Part shown: one piece after another, positions 1 through 8,633 of the stretch
Position numbering within the stretch: the stretch's first letter is position 1
Layout: each line of letters starts with the position of its first letter
Origin: Xanthomonas pisi DSM 18956
GTDB taxonomy: Bacteria; Pseudomonadota; Gammaproteobacteria; Xanthomonadales; Xanthomonadaceae
Length of the DNA stretch: 40,971 nt
Assembly: GCF_001010415.1 (NCBI RefSeq)
Contig: NZ_JPLE01000044.1
Coordinates: forward strand, 1-40,971
Direction: 5' to 3'
Made by a program: the position numbers and the translations under genes
Notes under the pieces: generated by a model
Seen by the model: only the letters and a program-made list of their open reading frames with translations
The model's database searches: none
What the model was told of the DNA's origin: nothing

Positions 1-349
1 CATAACACGCTCTAGCCCGGTCGAGCCCTGTTCGCGGCGGATGAGATGCGGCGCTTTCAGGCGGCGTTGGCGCGAGCACCTGCCGATTGGCGATCGGGCG
101 ATCGGGCGATCGGCGTCTGCCGACGTCTTCGGTCGTCGCAGGCAGTGGCAGGGGCATCGCCGCGCATCGTGCATAAGCACGACGCCGTTGGGCGCCAGCC
201 GCACCGCACGGCCGCCTGGCCGACACGCAGGTGTCGGCAACGATGCAGCCTGCCAAGTGGCCTGACCTGGCGCCGACCGGGACCAATGGCAGTGCACGCC
301 CGGCGAGCGCCGCCGTAGGATGAAACTCCCCCCGTCGCAGGACCACAGC
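1..349. other. Gene-free stretch at the window edge
   Basis: No convincing coding region is visible; the open frames here are short, overlap each other and have no ribosome-binding site or recognisable domain. The only structure noticed is a short tandem of an 8-bp unit (CGATCGGG, three copies) at about 91-113. The promoter of the peptidase gene that follows presumably lies in the right half, but no clear -35/-10 pair could be picked. Confidence 0.5.
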
Positions 350-2341
350 ATGTTCCCCACCATGCGCCGCTCGCTCACCGTTGCACTCTCGCTGGCGTGC
401 GTCAGCGCGCCAGCGCTGGCCGCCACTGGCGCGCAAACCGTCGCGCCACCGGGCACGTTCGACCCACTGGCGTTGTTCGCACCGTTGCAATTGCCCGATG
501 CGCCCAATGCCTACCGCAGCGGCAGTGGCGTGCCCGGGCCGTTGTTCTGGCAGAACCGTGCCGATTACCAGCTCGACGCCCGCATCGATCCGGCCAGCCA
601 CACGCTCACCGGCACCGCTGCCATCCACTACACCAACCACAGCCCGGACACGCTGGACGTGCTGTGGCTGCAGCTGGACCAGAACATCTACCGTGCCGAT
701 GCGCGCGCGGCAGCCAGCCGCCCATCGCGGCGCACCCAGTTCACCGATGGCATGCAGATCGCCAGCGTGGAGATCGAGCGCGACGGCCGCCGCCAGCCGG
801 CGCACTTCGTGGTGGACGACACCCGCATGCGCGTGGATCTGCCACAGCCGCTGGCCGGGCAGGGCAAGGCGCTGACGCTGCAGATCCGTTACCGCTACCG
901 CATTCCCGGCACCTGGGGCGGCCGCACCGCCTATAGCGCCAGCAAGCAGGGCGAGATCTACGAGATTGCGCAGTGGTATCCGCGCATGGCGGTATATGAC
1001 GATCTGCGTGGCTGGGACACGCAACCGTATCTGGGCTCGGAGTTCTATCTGGAGTACGGCGACTTCGATTACGCAGTGACCGTGCCGGACGGATTTCTGG
1101 TGGCCGGCTCCGGTGCGTTGACCAACCCGGCCGAGGTGCTCAGCCGCGCCGAGCAGCAACGCCTGCAACAGGCGCGCGACAGCGACCGCACGGTGCTGAT
1201 CCGCACGCCTGCAGACGTGGCCGCACGTGCGGCAGCGCCGGCGGGCAAGGGCACGCGCACCTGGCGGTTCCATATGGAGCACGCGCGCGATGTCGCGTTC
1301 GCCGCATCGCCTGCGTTCGTGTGGGACGCGGCACGCATCAACCTGCCGGGCGGCAAGCAGTCGCTGGCGATGTCGGTGTACCCGGTGGAGGGTGTGGGCG
1401 CGGATAAATGGGATCGCTCCACCGAATACGTCAAGGGCGCGATCGAGCATTTTTCGCAGTGGTATCCGTATCCATGGCCGGCTGCCATCAACCTGGGCGG
1501 CTACGGTGCGGGCATGGAATATCCGGGCATCGTGTTCGACGGCTTCGAGGACGGCGGCAAGGACCTGTTCTGGATCACCGCCCACGAGATCGGTCACACC
1601 TGGTTCCCGATGATCGTCGGCTCCAATGAACGCCGCCACGCCTTCATGGACGAAGGCTTCAATACCTTCATCGATGTGTATGCATCGGACGCCTTCAACA
1701 AGGGCGAATATGCGCCCAAGCGCGATTCGGAATATGCGCCCAAGGGCGGAAATCCGGTCGATGAAATCCTGCCGTTGCTGGCCGACCGCAGTGCGCCGAC
1801 CTTGATGGATATCGCCGATGCCACCAGCGAAACCTACCGTCACCCGCTGACGTATTTCAAGGGCGCGTTGGGGCTGGTGCTGCTGCGCGAGCAGATTCTG
1901 GGGCCGGAGCGCTTCGATCCGGCGTTTCGCAAATACATCGCCACCTGGGCCTACAAGCATCCCACGCCCTCGGACTTTTTCCGGCTGATGGAAAGCGAAA
2001 GCGGGGAAGACCTGAGCTGGTGGTGGCGCGGCTGGTATCTCAATAACTGGCAGCTGGACTTGGGCATCGCCCGCGCGCAGTACGTCGAGCACGACCCGGC
2101 CAAGGGGCTGCAGCTGACCTTGCGGAGCCGGCAAAAACTGGTCATGCCGGTCACCGTGCGCGTGGATCTGGCCGACGGCAGTCACCTGGACCGTCGCGTG
2201 CCGGTAGAGACCTGGCTGCAGAACACCGCCCCGACCTTGACCCTGCCCACCACCCAGAAAGTGCTGCACGTGACCCTGGACCCGGATCACGCGCTGCCGG
2301 ATGCCGACCGCAGCGACGATCGCGTGGATGTGATCGGCTGA
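350..2341 (+). CDS. Exported M1-family zinc metallopeptidase
   Basis: Zinc-dependent peptidase of the M1 (aminopeptidase N-like) family, 663 aa from the chosen start. The N-terminus MFPTMRRSLTVALSLACVSA followed by PALA is a signal peptide with an AxA-type cleavage site, so the enzyme works in the periplasm or outside the cell. The zinc site is HEIGH near residues 412-416 followed 18 residues later by the Glu of MDEGF, the HExxH-x18-E signature of the family. The substrate-binding GxMEN motif appears as GMEYP near residue 388, a variant known in bacterial M1 proteins. An in-frame ATG exists at 320, but the ATG at 350 has an AGGA seven bases upstream and starts the signal peptide directly. The gene stands alone: about 860 bases separate it from the next gene. 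The exact substrate (free N-termini or longer peptides) cannot be read from sequence. Confidence 0.92.
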   Translation: MFPTMRRSLTVALSLACVSAPALAATGAQTVAPPGTFDPLALFAPLQLPDAPNAYRSGSGVPGPLFWQNRADYQLDARIDPASHTLTGTAAIHYTNHSPDTLDVLWLQLDQNIYRADARAAASRPSRRTQFTDGMQIASVEIERDGRRQPAHFVVDDTRMRVDLPQPLAGQGKALTLQIRYRYRIPGTWGGRTAYSASKQGEIYEIAQWYPRMAVYDDLRGWDTQPYLGSEFYLEYGDFDYAVTVPDGFLVAGSGALTNPAEVLSRAEQQRLQQARDSDRTVLIRTPADVAARAAAPAGKGTRTWRFHMEHARDVAFAASPAFVWDAARINLPGGKQSLAMSVYPVEGVGADKWDRSTEYVKGAIEHFSQWYPYPWPAAINLGGYGAGMEYPGIVFDGFEDGGKDLFWITAHEIGHTWFPMIVGSNERRHAFMDEGFNTFIDVYASDAFNKGEYAPKRDSEYAPKGGNPVDEILPLLADRSAPTLMDIADATSETYRHPLTYFKGALGLVLLREQILGPERFDPAFRKYIATWAYKHPTPSDFFRLMESESGEDLSWWWRGWYLNNWQLDLGIARAQYVEHDPAKGLQLTLRSRQKLVMPVTVRVDLADGSHLDRRVPVETWLQNTAPTLTLPTTQKVLHVTLDPDHALPDADRSDDRVDVIG

Positions 2342-2380
2342 CCGTCGCCAGCGCGGGCAGGCTCAAGAGCAACTCGCAAG

Positions 2381-2474
2381 ACGACTGTGCGCACCGACAG
2401 GCGGGCGCAGCCGGTGCTCGATGCAGCGTGTACCACGCGTACGTTCGGGCTCCTCCGCGCCGTCCACACCCACC
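2381..2474 (-). repeat. Dispersed 94-nt intergenic repeat, copy A
   Basis: Read on the minus strand, this segment aligns without gaps to 12140-12233 on the plus strand. By hand count about 74 of 94 bases match, including 13 identical bases at the left end (GGTGGGTGTGGAC). Both copies are intergenic, and in this window they are in inverted orientation about 9.7 kb apart. I do not recognise the element; it has no visible transposase or coding potential. Confidence 0.7.
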
Positions 2475-2559
2475 CGAGGACGGCTTGCCACATTGTCAGC
2501 CGTTCCAAGATCACGTTCGCCGATGCGCGCAATCGCTGCGCACTGCAACCGCCACCCAC

Positions 2560-2595
2560 GGCGCAATCGATTGCGAAGATTGCGCCGTTTTCCTT
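2560..2595 (+). terminator. Candidate intrinsic terminator after the M1 peptidase
   Basis: GGCGCAATC (2560-2568) pairs perfectly with GATTGCGCC (2578-2586) around a 9-nt loop, and a T-rich tract GTTTTCCTT follows directly. The T-tract is interrupted and the hairpin lies 220 bases after the peptidase stop codon, so the assignment is moderate. Confidence 0.5.
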
Positions 2596-2795
2596 GTGCA
2601 TCCGTCAGCTCTGTGCCGGGTTCCAGCGCCACGAGATCGGTCGCCAGCGCTGCATGACGATCGTGTGCCTCGTGCGTCCGGGTCGATCGCGTTGTCGTCG
2701 ATGCGCAGTTTGCGCAGTCGTCCTGCACGACCATGCTGCTGCAGTTTGATTGTGCGAATTTCGCCGCACCTGCTGCCGGTTTTCGCGCAATTGGG

Positions 2796-2809
2796 TGATA
2801 ACGCTTACA
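2796..2809 (+). promoter_or_regulatory. Candidate LacI-family operator, upstream copy
   Basis: TGATAACGCTTACA matches the downstream palindrome at 2938-2951, read as TGATAGCGCTAACA, at 12 of 14 positions and shares its central CG. Its centre lies 142 bases upstream of the other site. Two operators at such spacing would suit repression by looping with a LacI-family regulator; that is inference. Confidence 0.4.
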
Positions 2810-2899
2810 GCCGCGCCGCCATTGAAGACTGCATGCGGACTCAAGCGGCTGCCGTATCGGCTGTAACAGTGCATGCCCATCACTATGCTGCAACGCACG

Positions 2900-2929
2900 G
2901 TGACAAGCCCTTTATCGCCTGACTAGGCT
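2900..2929 (+). promoter_or_regulatory. Candidate sigma-70 promoter of the receptor gene
   Basis: GTGACA (2900-2905) and TAGGCT (2924-2929) are separated by 18 bases. The start of transcription would fall near 2936, directly in front of the palindromic operator at 2938-2951, which is a standard arrangement for repression. The hexamers are only fair matches to consensus, as is usual in Xanthomonas. Confidence 0.35.
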
Positions 2930-2937
2930 GCGCGGCG

Positions 2938-2951
2938 TGTTAGCGCTATCA
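2938..2951 (+). promoter_or_regulatory. LacI-type palindromic operator resembling the Xanthomonas xyl-box
   Basis: TGTTAGCGCTATCA is a 14-bp near-perfect palindrome with a central CG, typical of LacI-family operators. Its reverse complement TGATAGCGCTAACA differs at one position from the xyl-box (TGGTAGCGCTAACA) that I recall for XylR-controlled xylan-utilisation genes of X. campestris. It sits 255 bases before the receptor start codon and just downstream of a possible promoter. The palindrome is seen; XylR control is inferred from the motif and the type of gene downstream. Confidence 0.65.
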
Positions 2952-3205
2952 CTGGCCGGCACGCCGTGCAGGGCACGCATTGCGCACCTGTCGCCGACAC
3001 CACCTTTGTCGGCGATGTCTGCCGCAGGCATGCAACGCACAACGCAGGCCGACGATCGAAGGGGCGATCGGCGGCGTGCGCGCTAGGGGACCTTATTCAG
3101 AGCAGGGCTGTTCCATCGCCGATCCGGCGGTGGTCATGACTTCGCCGTGTCGCATGCCGCGACATTGGCCGTAAACGGTTGGACTCCACTCCCGAGGACA
3201 CATCG

Positions 3206-6200
3206 ATGCGTCGTACGTTGAACAGCTTCAAGTCGAAGGCCATGTTCACCTTCGTTGGTGGCCTGTTGGTCATCAATCCCGCGTTTGCGCAGGACCTCGC
3301 GCCGCCGACACCCGCGCCGCAGTCCAGCAGCGATGCCGCCACCACGCTCGATACCGTCAACGTCACCGGTATCCGCAGCAGCCTGGACCAATCGATGGGC
3401 ATCAAGCGCGATGCTGCCGGCGTGGTGGATGCGATCAGCGCCGAAGATATCGGCAAGTTTCCCGATACCAACCTGGCCGAATCGCTGCAACGCATCACCG
3501 GCATCTCGATCGAACGTCGCGATGGCGAAGGCGCGCAGGTCACCGCACGCGGCTTCGGCCCGCAATTCAATACGGTCACCCTCAATGGCCGCCTGATTCC
3601 CGGTGCCGACGCCTTCGGTGCGCCCGGGCAGACGCCGATCGGCGGCGTGGATGTGGGCACGCGTGCGTTCAATTTCGCCCAGCTCGCCTCCGAAGCCATC
3701 ACCGGCATCGAGGTGTTCAAGACCAGCCGTGCCACTGCGCCCAGCGGCGGTATCGGCGCCACCATCAACATCCAGACCGACAAGCCGTTCAATCACGAGG
3801 GCGTGGTGGCCAATGCCGGCGCCAAGATGGTCTCCGACCGCTCGCAGCCGTTCGGCGATTCGCTGACCCCGGAAGTGTCGGGCATCTTCAGTTACACCAA
3901 CCCGGACAAGACCTTCGGTATCGGCCTGAGCGCCAGCTATCAGAAGCGTCACGGCGGTTCGGTGCAGGCCACCGAAAACCGCTGGAACATCCAGCGCTGG
4001 ACCGGGACCGACCCGGCACTGCGCCCGGATACCGTGGTGACCAATGCGCCGGCGATCGGCCAGCTGTATGGCCTGCCCAACGATATCCGCTACGCATTCG
4101 CCGACTTCCAGCGCGAGCGCATGAACGGCCAGGCGGTGATGCAGTTCGCACCGACCGACAGCCTCACGCTGACCCTGGATTACACCTATTCGTCCAATGA
4201 AATCCGCGAAGAACGCGGCGAGCAGGGCATCTGGCTGCAGCGCGCCAACAGCTTCACCGATCTGACCTTCGATACCGGCCAGACGGTGGCCACGCCGGTG
4301 TATCTGCGCGATGTGCCCAACGGCGCCAAGGACTTCGGCATGGAGCAGCAGCGCAACGAGCAGAAGTACACGCTCGGTTCGCTCGGCTTCAATGCGGACT
4401 GGCAGGTGAGCGATCGCTTCCAGCTGACCTTCGATGCGCACAACTCCAAGACCCAGAGCCTGCCCAACGATCCGGTCACCGGCGGCAGCGCGACCTATTT
4501 CAGCTTTGCCGGCACCAACAATTGCACCAATGGTCCGTCCTGCGGCGGCCAGTGGGGGCAAGAGCTGTGGTTCAACAATTCGCTGCCCATCGGCGCGCGT
4601 ACCTGGTATCCCACGGTCGCCGATTCGCTGGCTGGCACCAATGGAGTGGTCAATCCGGATTTCACCAAGAACAATCTGGGTTCGCAGGTGCAGCGCATCT
4701 ATTATCAAAAGCAGGTGACCGAGACCAAGGAAGGCCGCCTGGATGGCAAGTTCGATTTCGACGACGGGCGTTTCCAGTTCGGCGTCAGTTCGTCCAATAC
4801 CACCATGCACCGCCTGACCAGCGACAATTACTCCACGTTGGGCGACTGGGGCGTGGCCAATGCCGGCAGGGAGCCGGGCATGACCGACCTGCTGCGGCCG
4901 GTGAGCATCGTCGGCATGTTCGATGACTTCAACGCCAATGGCGCCGCGCCTAACGCATGGCGCGGCGATGCCAGCCAGCTGGCGCTGTGGGGTGGAAGCC
5001 AGTACGGCGCTGCGACGCGCTACAACCCGCTGTACAGCGCGGACAATCAGGTCGAAGAAAAGACCCGCGCAGCGTATGTGCAACTGGAATTGACCGGCGA
5101 CATCTCCGGCATGACCACCAATACGCGCCTGGGCCTGCGTTACGAGCGTACCGATGTGGAATCCACCTCGCAGGTGGCCACGCCCGTCGCGCTGCAATGG
5201 CAGGCCAACAACGACTTCCAGTTGCTGCGCTCTACCGAACAGCAGCCCTTCAGCGAGAAGACCAGCTACAACTACATCCTGCCCAATCTGGATTTCAGCA
5301 TCGACATCACCGATTCGCTGAAAGGCCGTGCCTCGTTCGGCCAGACCATCGCGCGCGCGCCGTACAACAACCTGCTCGCCGGGCCGACGCCGAATACCCC
5401 GGCTGGCTCGATCCTGATCAACCCGTCCAACCGCGCCAGCGGTGATTCGCAGACGCCCACGCTGGACCCGCTGGAATCGGACAACCTGGATCTGGCGCTG
5501 GAATGGTATTTCGCCGACGCCAGCTATGTGTCGGCTACGTTCTGGAACAAGCGCGTCAGCAATTTCATCGGCACCACGGTCTCGCGCGAAACGCTGTATG
5601 GGCTGACCGATCCCACCTCCGGGCCGGATGCGCAGGCTGCGTTGGCTTTCCTGCAAAGTGGTGCCTGCGCCGCCCAGGTCGGTGCGGCCGGCAACGACGT
5701 GGCGGCGGCCTGTTCGGCCAACGATACCTCCCTGTTCGCGGCCACCGCCTTGTTGCGCAACGCCGCGGCCACCGGCGGCCTGGGCGCCTACAACGGCAGC
5801 TCCGCGCAGAGCCTGGCGCTGGAAAATGCCTACGACCTGGTCGGCACCGCCGCCGACCCGCTGTACCAGTTCGATGTGTCGCGGCCGATCAACCAGAACA
5901 AGGCCAACATCCATGGCTGGGAGCTTGGCGGGCAGTACTTCTTCGGCAGTACCGGGTTCGGCATCTACGCCAACTACACCATCGTCGAAGGCGATGTGGC
6001 GTTCGACAACAACGTCATCGACCGCGACCAGTTCGCGTTGCTGGGCCTGAGCGATACCGCCAACGTGATGCTGATGTACGAAAAATACGGCTGGAGCGCG
6101 CGTCTGGCCTGGAACTGGCGCGACGAGTACCTGATCGCGGCCAACCAGGATGCCTCCAACCGCAACCCGTACTACGTGGAGGCGTACCAGCAGTTCGATC

Positions 6201-6361
6201 TCAGCCTCAGCTACGCGTTCAACAAGCAGCTGTCGGTGGGCTTTGAGGCGATCAACCTCACCGGCGAAGACGTGCGTTGGCATGGGCGATCGGAGAAGCA
6301 GATTGTCCGCCTGATCGACCAGCAGCCGCGCTATACGCTGGGTGTGCGGTACGCGTTCTGA
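3206..6361 (+). CDS. TonB-dependent outer-membrane receptor, probable carbohydrate (xylan-type) transporter
   Basis: Outer-membrane active transporter of 1051 aa driven by TonB-ExbBD. The ATG at 3206 has GAGGA eight bases upstream; an in-frame TTG at 3179 was rejected. A signal peptide ends near NPAFA-Q (about residue 30), followed by a linker and a TonB box-like TLDTVNVTGIR near residues 48-58. The plug domain includes KFPDTNLAESLQRITGISIE and a TARGFGPQFNTVTLNG segment. The rest is a beta-barrel ending in YTLGVRYAF, with the terminal Phe usual for outer-membrane proteins. Two Cys pairs (CTNGPSC; GAC...AAAC) probably close extracellular loops. It heads a block with SapC, cupin and halogenase genes. 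A xyl-box-like operator upstream and the overall gene order suggest it corresponds to XytA, the xylan-induced receptor of X. campestris; this is from memory and motif only, so no symbol is assigned. Confidence 0.93.
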   Translation: MRRTLNSFKSKAMFTFVGGLLVINPAFAQDLAPPTPAPQSSSDAATTLDTVNVTGIRSSLDQSMGIKRDAAGVVDAISAEDIGKFPDTNLAESLQRITGISIERRDGEGAQVTARGFGPQFNTVTLNGRLIPGADAFGAPGQTPIGGVDVGTRAFNFAQLASEAITGIEVFKTSRATAPSGGIGATINIQTDKPFNHEGVVANAGAKMVSDRSQPFGDSLTPEVSGIFSYTNPDKTFGIGLSASYQKRHGGSVQATENRWNIQRWTGTDPALRPDTVVTNAPAIGQLYGLPNDIRYAFADFQRERMNGQAVMQFAPTDSLTLTLDYTYSSNEIREERGEQGIWLQRANSFTDLTFDTGQTVATPVYLRDVPNGAKDFGMEQQRNEQKYTLGSLGFNADWQVSDRFQLTFDAHNSKTQSLPNDPVTGGSATYFSFAGTNNCTNGPSCGGQWGQELWFNNSLPIGARTWYPTVADSLAGTNGVVNPDFTKNNLGSQVQRIYYQKQVTETKEGRLDGKFDFDDGRFQFGVSSSNTTMHRLTSDNYSTLGDWGVANAGREPGMTDLLRPVSIVGMFDDFNANGAAPNAWRGDASQLALWGGSQYGAATRYNPLYSADNQVEEKTRAAYVQLELTGDISGMTTNTRLGLRYERTDVESTSQVATPVALQWQANNDFQLLRSTEQQPFSEKTSYNYILPNLDFSIDITDSLKGRASFGQTIARAPYNNLLAGPTPNTPAGSILINPSNRASGDSQTPTLDPLESDNLDLALEWYFADASYVSATFWNKRVSNFIGTTVSRETLYGLTDPTSGPDAQAALAFLQSGACAAQVGAAGNDVAAACSANDTSLFAATALLRNAAATGGLGAYNGSSAQSLALENAYDLVGTAADPLYQFDVSRPINQNKANIHGWELGGQYFFGSTGFGIYANYTIVEGDVAFDNNVIDRDQFALLGLSDTANVMLMYEKYGWSARLAWNWRDEYLIAANQDASNRNPYYVEAYQQFDLSLSYAFNKQLSVGFEAINLTGEDVRWHGRSEKQIVRLIDQQPRYTLGVRYAF

Positions 6362-6368
6362 GGGAATC

Positions 6369-6398
6369 GCACTGGCGGCGACGTTCTGACGCCAGTGC
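6369..6398 (+). terminator. Stem-loop just after the receptor gene, no T-tract
   Basis: GCACTGGCG (6369-6377) pairs perfectly with CGCCAGTGC (6390-6398) around a 12-nt loop, beginning eight bases after the receptor stop codon. No run of T follows, so it may be an attenuating or mRNA-protecting hairpin rather than a full terminator. Confidence 0.45.
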
Positions 6399-6613
6399 GC
6401 CCTATGGATGCAGCCGGTGTGTGCCTGGGGTGTCTGCCTAGGGTGCACGCCGGCTGCCGCGTCGGTGTCTCTGTGCGATCAGCGCTGCATCAGTCGGATG
6501 CGCCTGCGAGGCGCTGCCGCAGCAGCTACACGGGCCGGGTGGTCATCCGGCAGCGACATCGCAGGCGAGCGCAACAGGCGCGGTCGTTGCGCGGCACCAT
6601 CGAAGTACAACCG

Positions 6614-6646
6614 GTGTGCGGATGACGGGTGCAGTCATCCACACAC
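6614..6646. repeat. Imperfect 13-bp inverted repeat in the receptor-sapC spacer
   Basis: GTGTGCGGATGAC (6614-6626) and GTCATCCACACAC (6634-6646) form a stem with one mismatch and a 7-nt loop. It has no T-tract and lies about 150 bases before the SapC-like start codon. It could be an operator or an RNA hairpin. Confidence 0.45.
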
Positions 6647-6798
6647 CTGCCTCCGCAGTGCGCCGGCGCATGCTGCTCTGCCGCTTGCCGGCTTCCTCCT
6701 TTTTGGCAATGCTCGCGGGCAGCGGACGCGGCATGTCGTCGCGTGATCGATCCCCCGACCAGTGCAGTGGCCATCGCCGGCCACTGCTGGAGCTACAG

Positions 6799-7560
6799 AT
6801 GTCGCGATATGCAGTGCTCAACAATGTGGCGCACCACGATCTGCGCGTGATTCTGCGGTTTGGTGCCGAATTTGGCGATGCGGTCGGCTTTGTGCCGGCC
6901 TTCGTCACCGAGTACGCCGAGCTGCAACGCGAATACCCGCTGTTCTTTCGCAAGGATGCGGCCACCGGTGCCTATCAGTCGGTGGCCCTGCTGGGTTTTG
7001 CGCCCGATGAAAACCTGTTTCTGCAGGAAAGCCGCTGGAATGCCGGTTACCTGCCGGGCATTGTCGCCAAGGGGCCATTTTTGATCGGGTTTCAGGAGCA
7101 GCGTATCGATGGTGCGCTGGTGCAGGAGCCGGTGATTCATGTCGACCTGGAGCATCCGCGCATCAGCCGTGCCGAAGGCGAGGCGGTGTTCCTGCCGCAA
7201 GGCGGGCATAGTGCGTATCTGGAACACATCATCAGCGTGTTGCGCGGCATCCGTGATGGCATGGATGCAGGGCAGGCGATGTGCGCGGCATTCGATGCGC
7301 TGGGCCTGATCCAACCGGTGAAGCTGGATGTCGTGCTCGACGACAGCCATGGCGTGCACCTGGAGGGGCTGCACAGCATCGACCGCGAGCGATTGGCCGC
7401 GCTGGATGGCGCTGCCTTGCAGCAGCTGCATCACGCCGGGTATCTGGAAGGCGCGTTCCTGATGCTGGCCTCGCACCATAACCTGCGCCGGTTGATGGGC
7501 GAAAAGCAGCGTCGGCTACAGCACGCGCAGGCCGCTGTGGCGGTCGCTGCACGCGCCTGA
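6799..7560 (+). CDS. SapC-family protein
   Basis: 253-aa protein of the SapC family, named after a Campylobacter surface-layer-associated protein; its biochemical function is not established. The start at 6799 (MSRYAVLNNVAHHDLRV) is chosen because the family begins with such a short polar segment and the upstream in-frame extension has no protein-like composition. Typical features are the early block with FVTEYAELQREYPLFF, the middle part with GYLPGIVAKGPFLIG, and the C-terminal helix bundle. There is no signal peptide or membrane helix, so it is probably cytoplasmic. Genes of this family repeatedly sit beside TonB-dependent receptors with cupin-like and tryptophan-halogenase-like genes in Xanthomonas and Caulobacter, as here. 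The next gene begins four bases after its stop codon, so the two are almost certainly co-transcribed. Confidence 0.87.
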   Translation: MSRYAVLNNVAHHDLRVILRFGAEFGDAVGFVPAFVTEYAELQREYPLFFRKDAATGAYQSVALLGFAPDENLFLQESRWNAGYLPGIVAKGPFLIGFQEQRIDGALVQEPVIHVDLEHPRISRAEGEAVFLPQGGHSAYLEHIISVLRGIRDGMDAGQAMCAAFDALGLIQPVKLDVVLDDSHGVHLEGLHSIDRERLAALDGAALQQLHHAGYLEGAFLMLASHHNLRRLMGEKQRRLQHAQAAVAVAARA

Positions 7561-7564
7561 TCGC

Positions 7565-8593
7565 ATGAGCGCACCGTCATCGATTGCCCCGCTGCCCGAG
7601 CGCAGCGACTGCCAGCCGGATGCGGCATTGCTGGCGCAGCTGTGCGCGGCCGCGCAGCCGCTGGTGCTGCGCGGCGTGGCGCGCGACTGGGCGCTGGTGC
7701 AGGCCGCGCAGCGTGGTACGTCGCAGGCCATGGCGCAGCTGCGCAGCCTGGACACCGGCAGGGCACTGCAGTATTCGTACGGCGCTCCCGAAATCGGCGG
7801 CCGGCCGTTCTATCGCGACGATTGCAGCGATCTCAACTTCGACGTGCAACGCGGCAGCTTGGGTACGCTGCTGGATGCGATCCAGGCGCATCTGGACGAT
7901 GCGCAGCCGCCCACGTATTACCTGGCCTCGTTGCCGATCGATGCGCATCTGCCCGGTTTTGCTGCAGGAAATGCCCTGGATGTCAGTGCAGACGGCAAGG
8001 CTGTGCCGCCCAGCATCTGGATCGGCAATCGGGTCATCGCGTCCTGCCATTTCGATGCGCCCAATAATCTGGCGGTGTGCGCGGTGGGTCAGCGGCGCTT
8101 TACCTTGTTTGCGCCCGAGCAGGTGGCCAATCTGTATCCGGGCCCGCTGGAGCCGACGCCGGGCGGCCAGGTGGTGAGCATGGTGGATGTGGCCCATCCG
8201 GATCTTGCGCGCTACCCGCGCATGGCCGATGCGTTGTCGCAGGCGCGCACGGCCGTGCTCGAGCCGGGCGATGCGATCTTCATTCCCAGCATGTGGTGGC
8301 ACCATGTGCAGTCGCTGCAGCCGTTCAATGTGCTGGTCAATTATTGGTGGAGCACGGCCCCCGCCCACTTGCCCGCACCGATGCAGGCGCTGTATCACGC
8401 GCTATGGGCCATCCGCGACCGCCCGGCTTCGGAGAAGGCCGCCTGGCGTGCGTTGTTCGACTACTACGTGTTCGGCCCTGCAGAGCGGGCCGGCGAACAT
8501 CTGCCCGAGCACGCGCGCCAGGTGCTGGGCCCGATCGACCCTACATTGGCGCGCCAGCTGCGCGCCATGCTGATCGGCAAGCTCAATCGCTGA
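7565..8593 (+). CDS. Cupin-like (JmjC/cupin_8) domain protein
   Basis: 342-aa protein with a JmjC-like cupin fold of the kind found in Fe(II)/2-oxoglutarate-dependent hydroxylases. The first metal motif is seen in ASCHFDAPNNLAVCAVGQRR (H-x-D), and the second His in IPSMWWHHVQSL, followed by the strand NVLVNYWW typical of cupin_8 proteins. It begins four bases after the SapC stop codon and is followed 40 bases later by the halogenase gene. No signal peptide is present, so it is cytoplasmic. In published Xanthomonas TonB-receptor loci this type was called Pass1-related. A hydroxylase acting on a protein or a small molecule is plausible because the metal residues are retained, but the substrate is unknown. 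Confidence 0.87.
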   Translation: MSAPSSIAPLPERSDCQPDAALLAQLCAAAQPLVLRGVARDWALVQAAQRGTSQAMAQLRSLDTGRALQYSYGAPEIGGRPFYRDDCSDLNFDVQRGSLGTLLDAIQAHLDDAQPPTYYLASLPIDAHLPGFAAGNALDVSADGKAVPPSIWIGNRVIASCHFDAPNNLAVCAVGQRRFTLFAPEQVANLYPGPLEPTPGGQVVSMVDVAHPDLARYPRMADALSQARTAVLEPGDAIFIPSMWWHHVQSLQPFNVLVNYWWSTAPAHLPAPMQALYHALWAIRDRPASEKAAWRALFDYYVFGPAERAGEHLPEHARQVLGPIDPTLARQLRAMLIGKLNR

Positions 8594-8633
8594 TCGCACA
8601 GCCGTCGTGTGGTGCCACTTACAGGAGAACGCA

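Larger units (their letters stand above)
2342..3205. other. Gene-free 864-base leader before the TonB-dependent receptor
   Basis: No gene is supported here. The stretch holds a copy of a dispersed 94-nt repeat (2381-2474), a terminator-like hairpin (2560-2595), two LacI-type palindromes (2796-2809 and 2938-2951), and a possible promoter (2900-2929). From the probable start of transcription near 2936 the untranslated leader of the receptor mRNA would be about 270 bases. Open frames on both strands in this stretch lack codon bias and domain similarity. Confidence 0.6.
6362..6798. other. Gene-free 437-base spacer between receptor and sapC-like gene
   Basis: No gene is supported; the first reliable start is the ATG at 6799. 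Two hairpins stand out: GCACTGGCG/CGCCAGTGC at 6369-6398, directly after the receptor stop codon, and a longer imperfect stem at 6614-6646. The gap suggests the receptor is separated from the three downstream genes by partial termination, processing or a second promoter. Confidence 0.55.

Noticed and set aside
3134..6448. Open frame of 1104 codons on the minus strand, opposite the TonB-dependent receptor
   Set aside because: It mirrors the receptor gene exactly, has no domain or ribosome-binding site, and its composition (Gly, Arg, Ala, His) is typical of antisense frames in GC-rich DNA.
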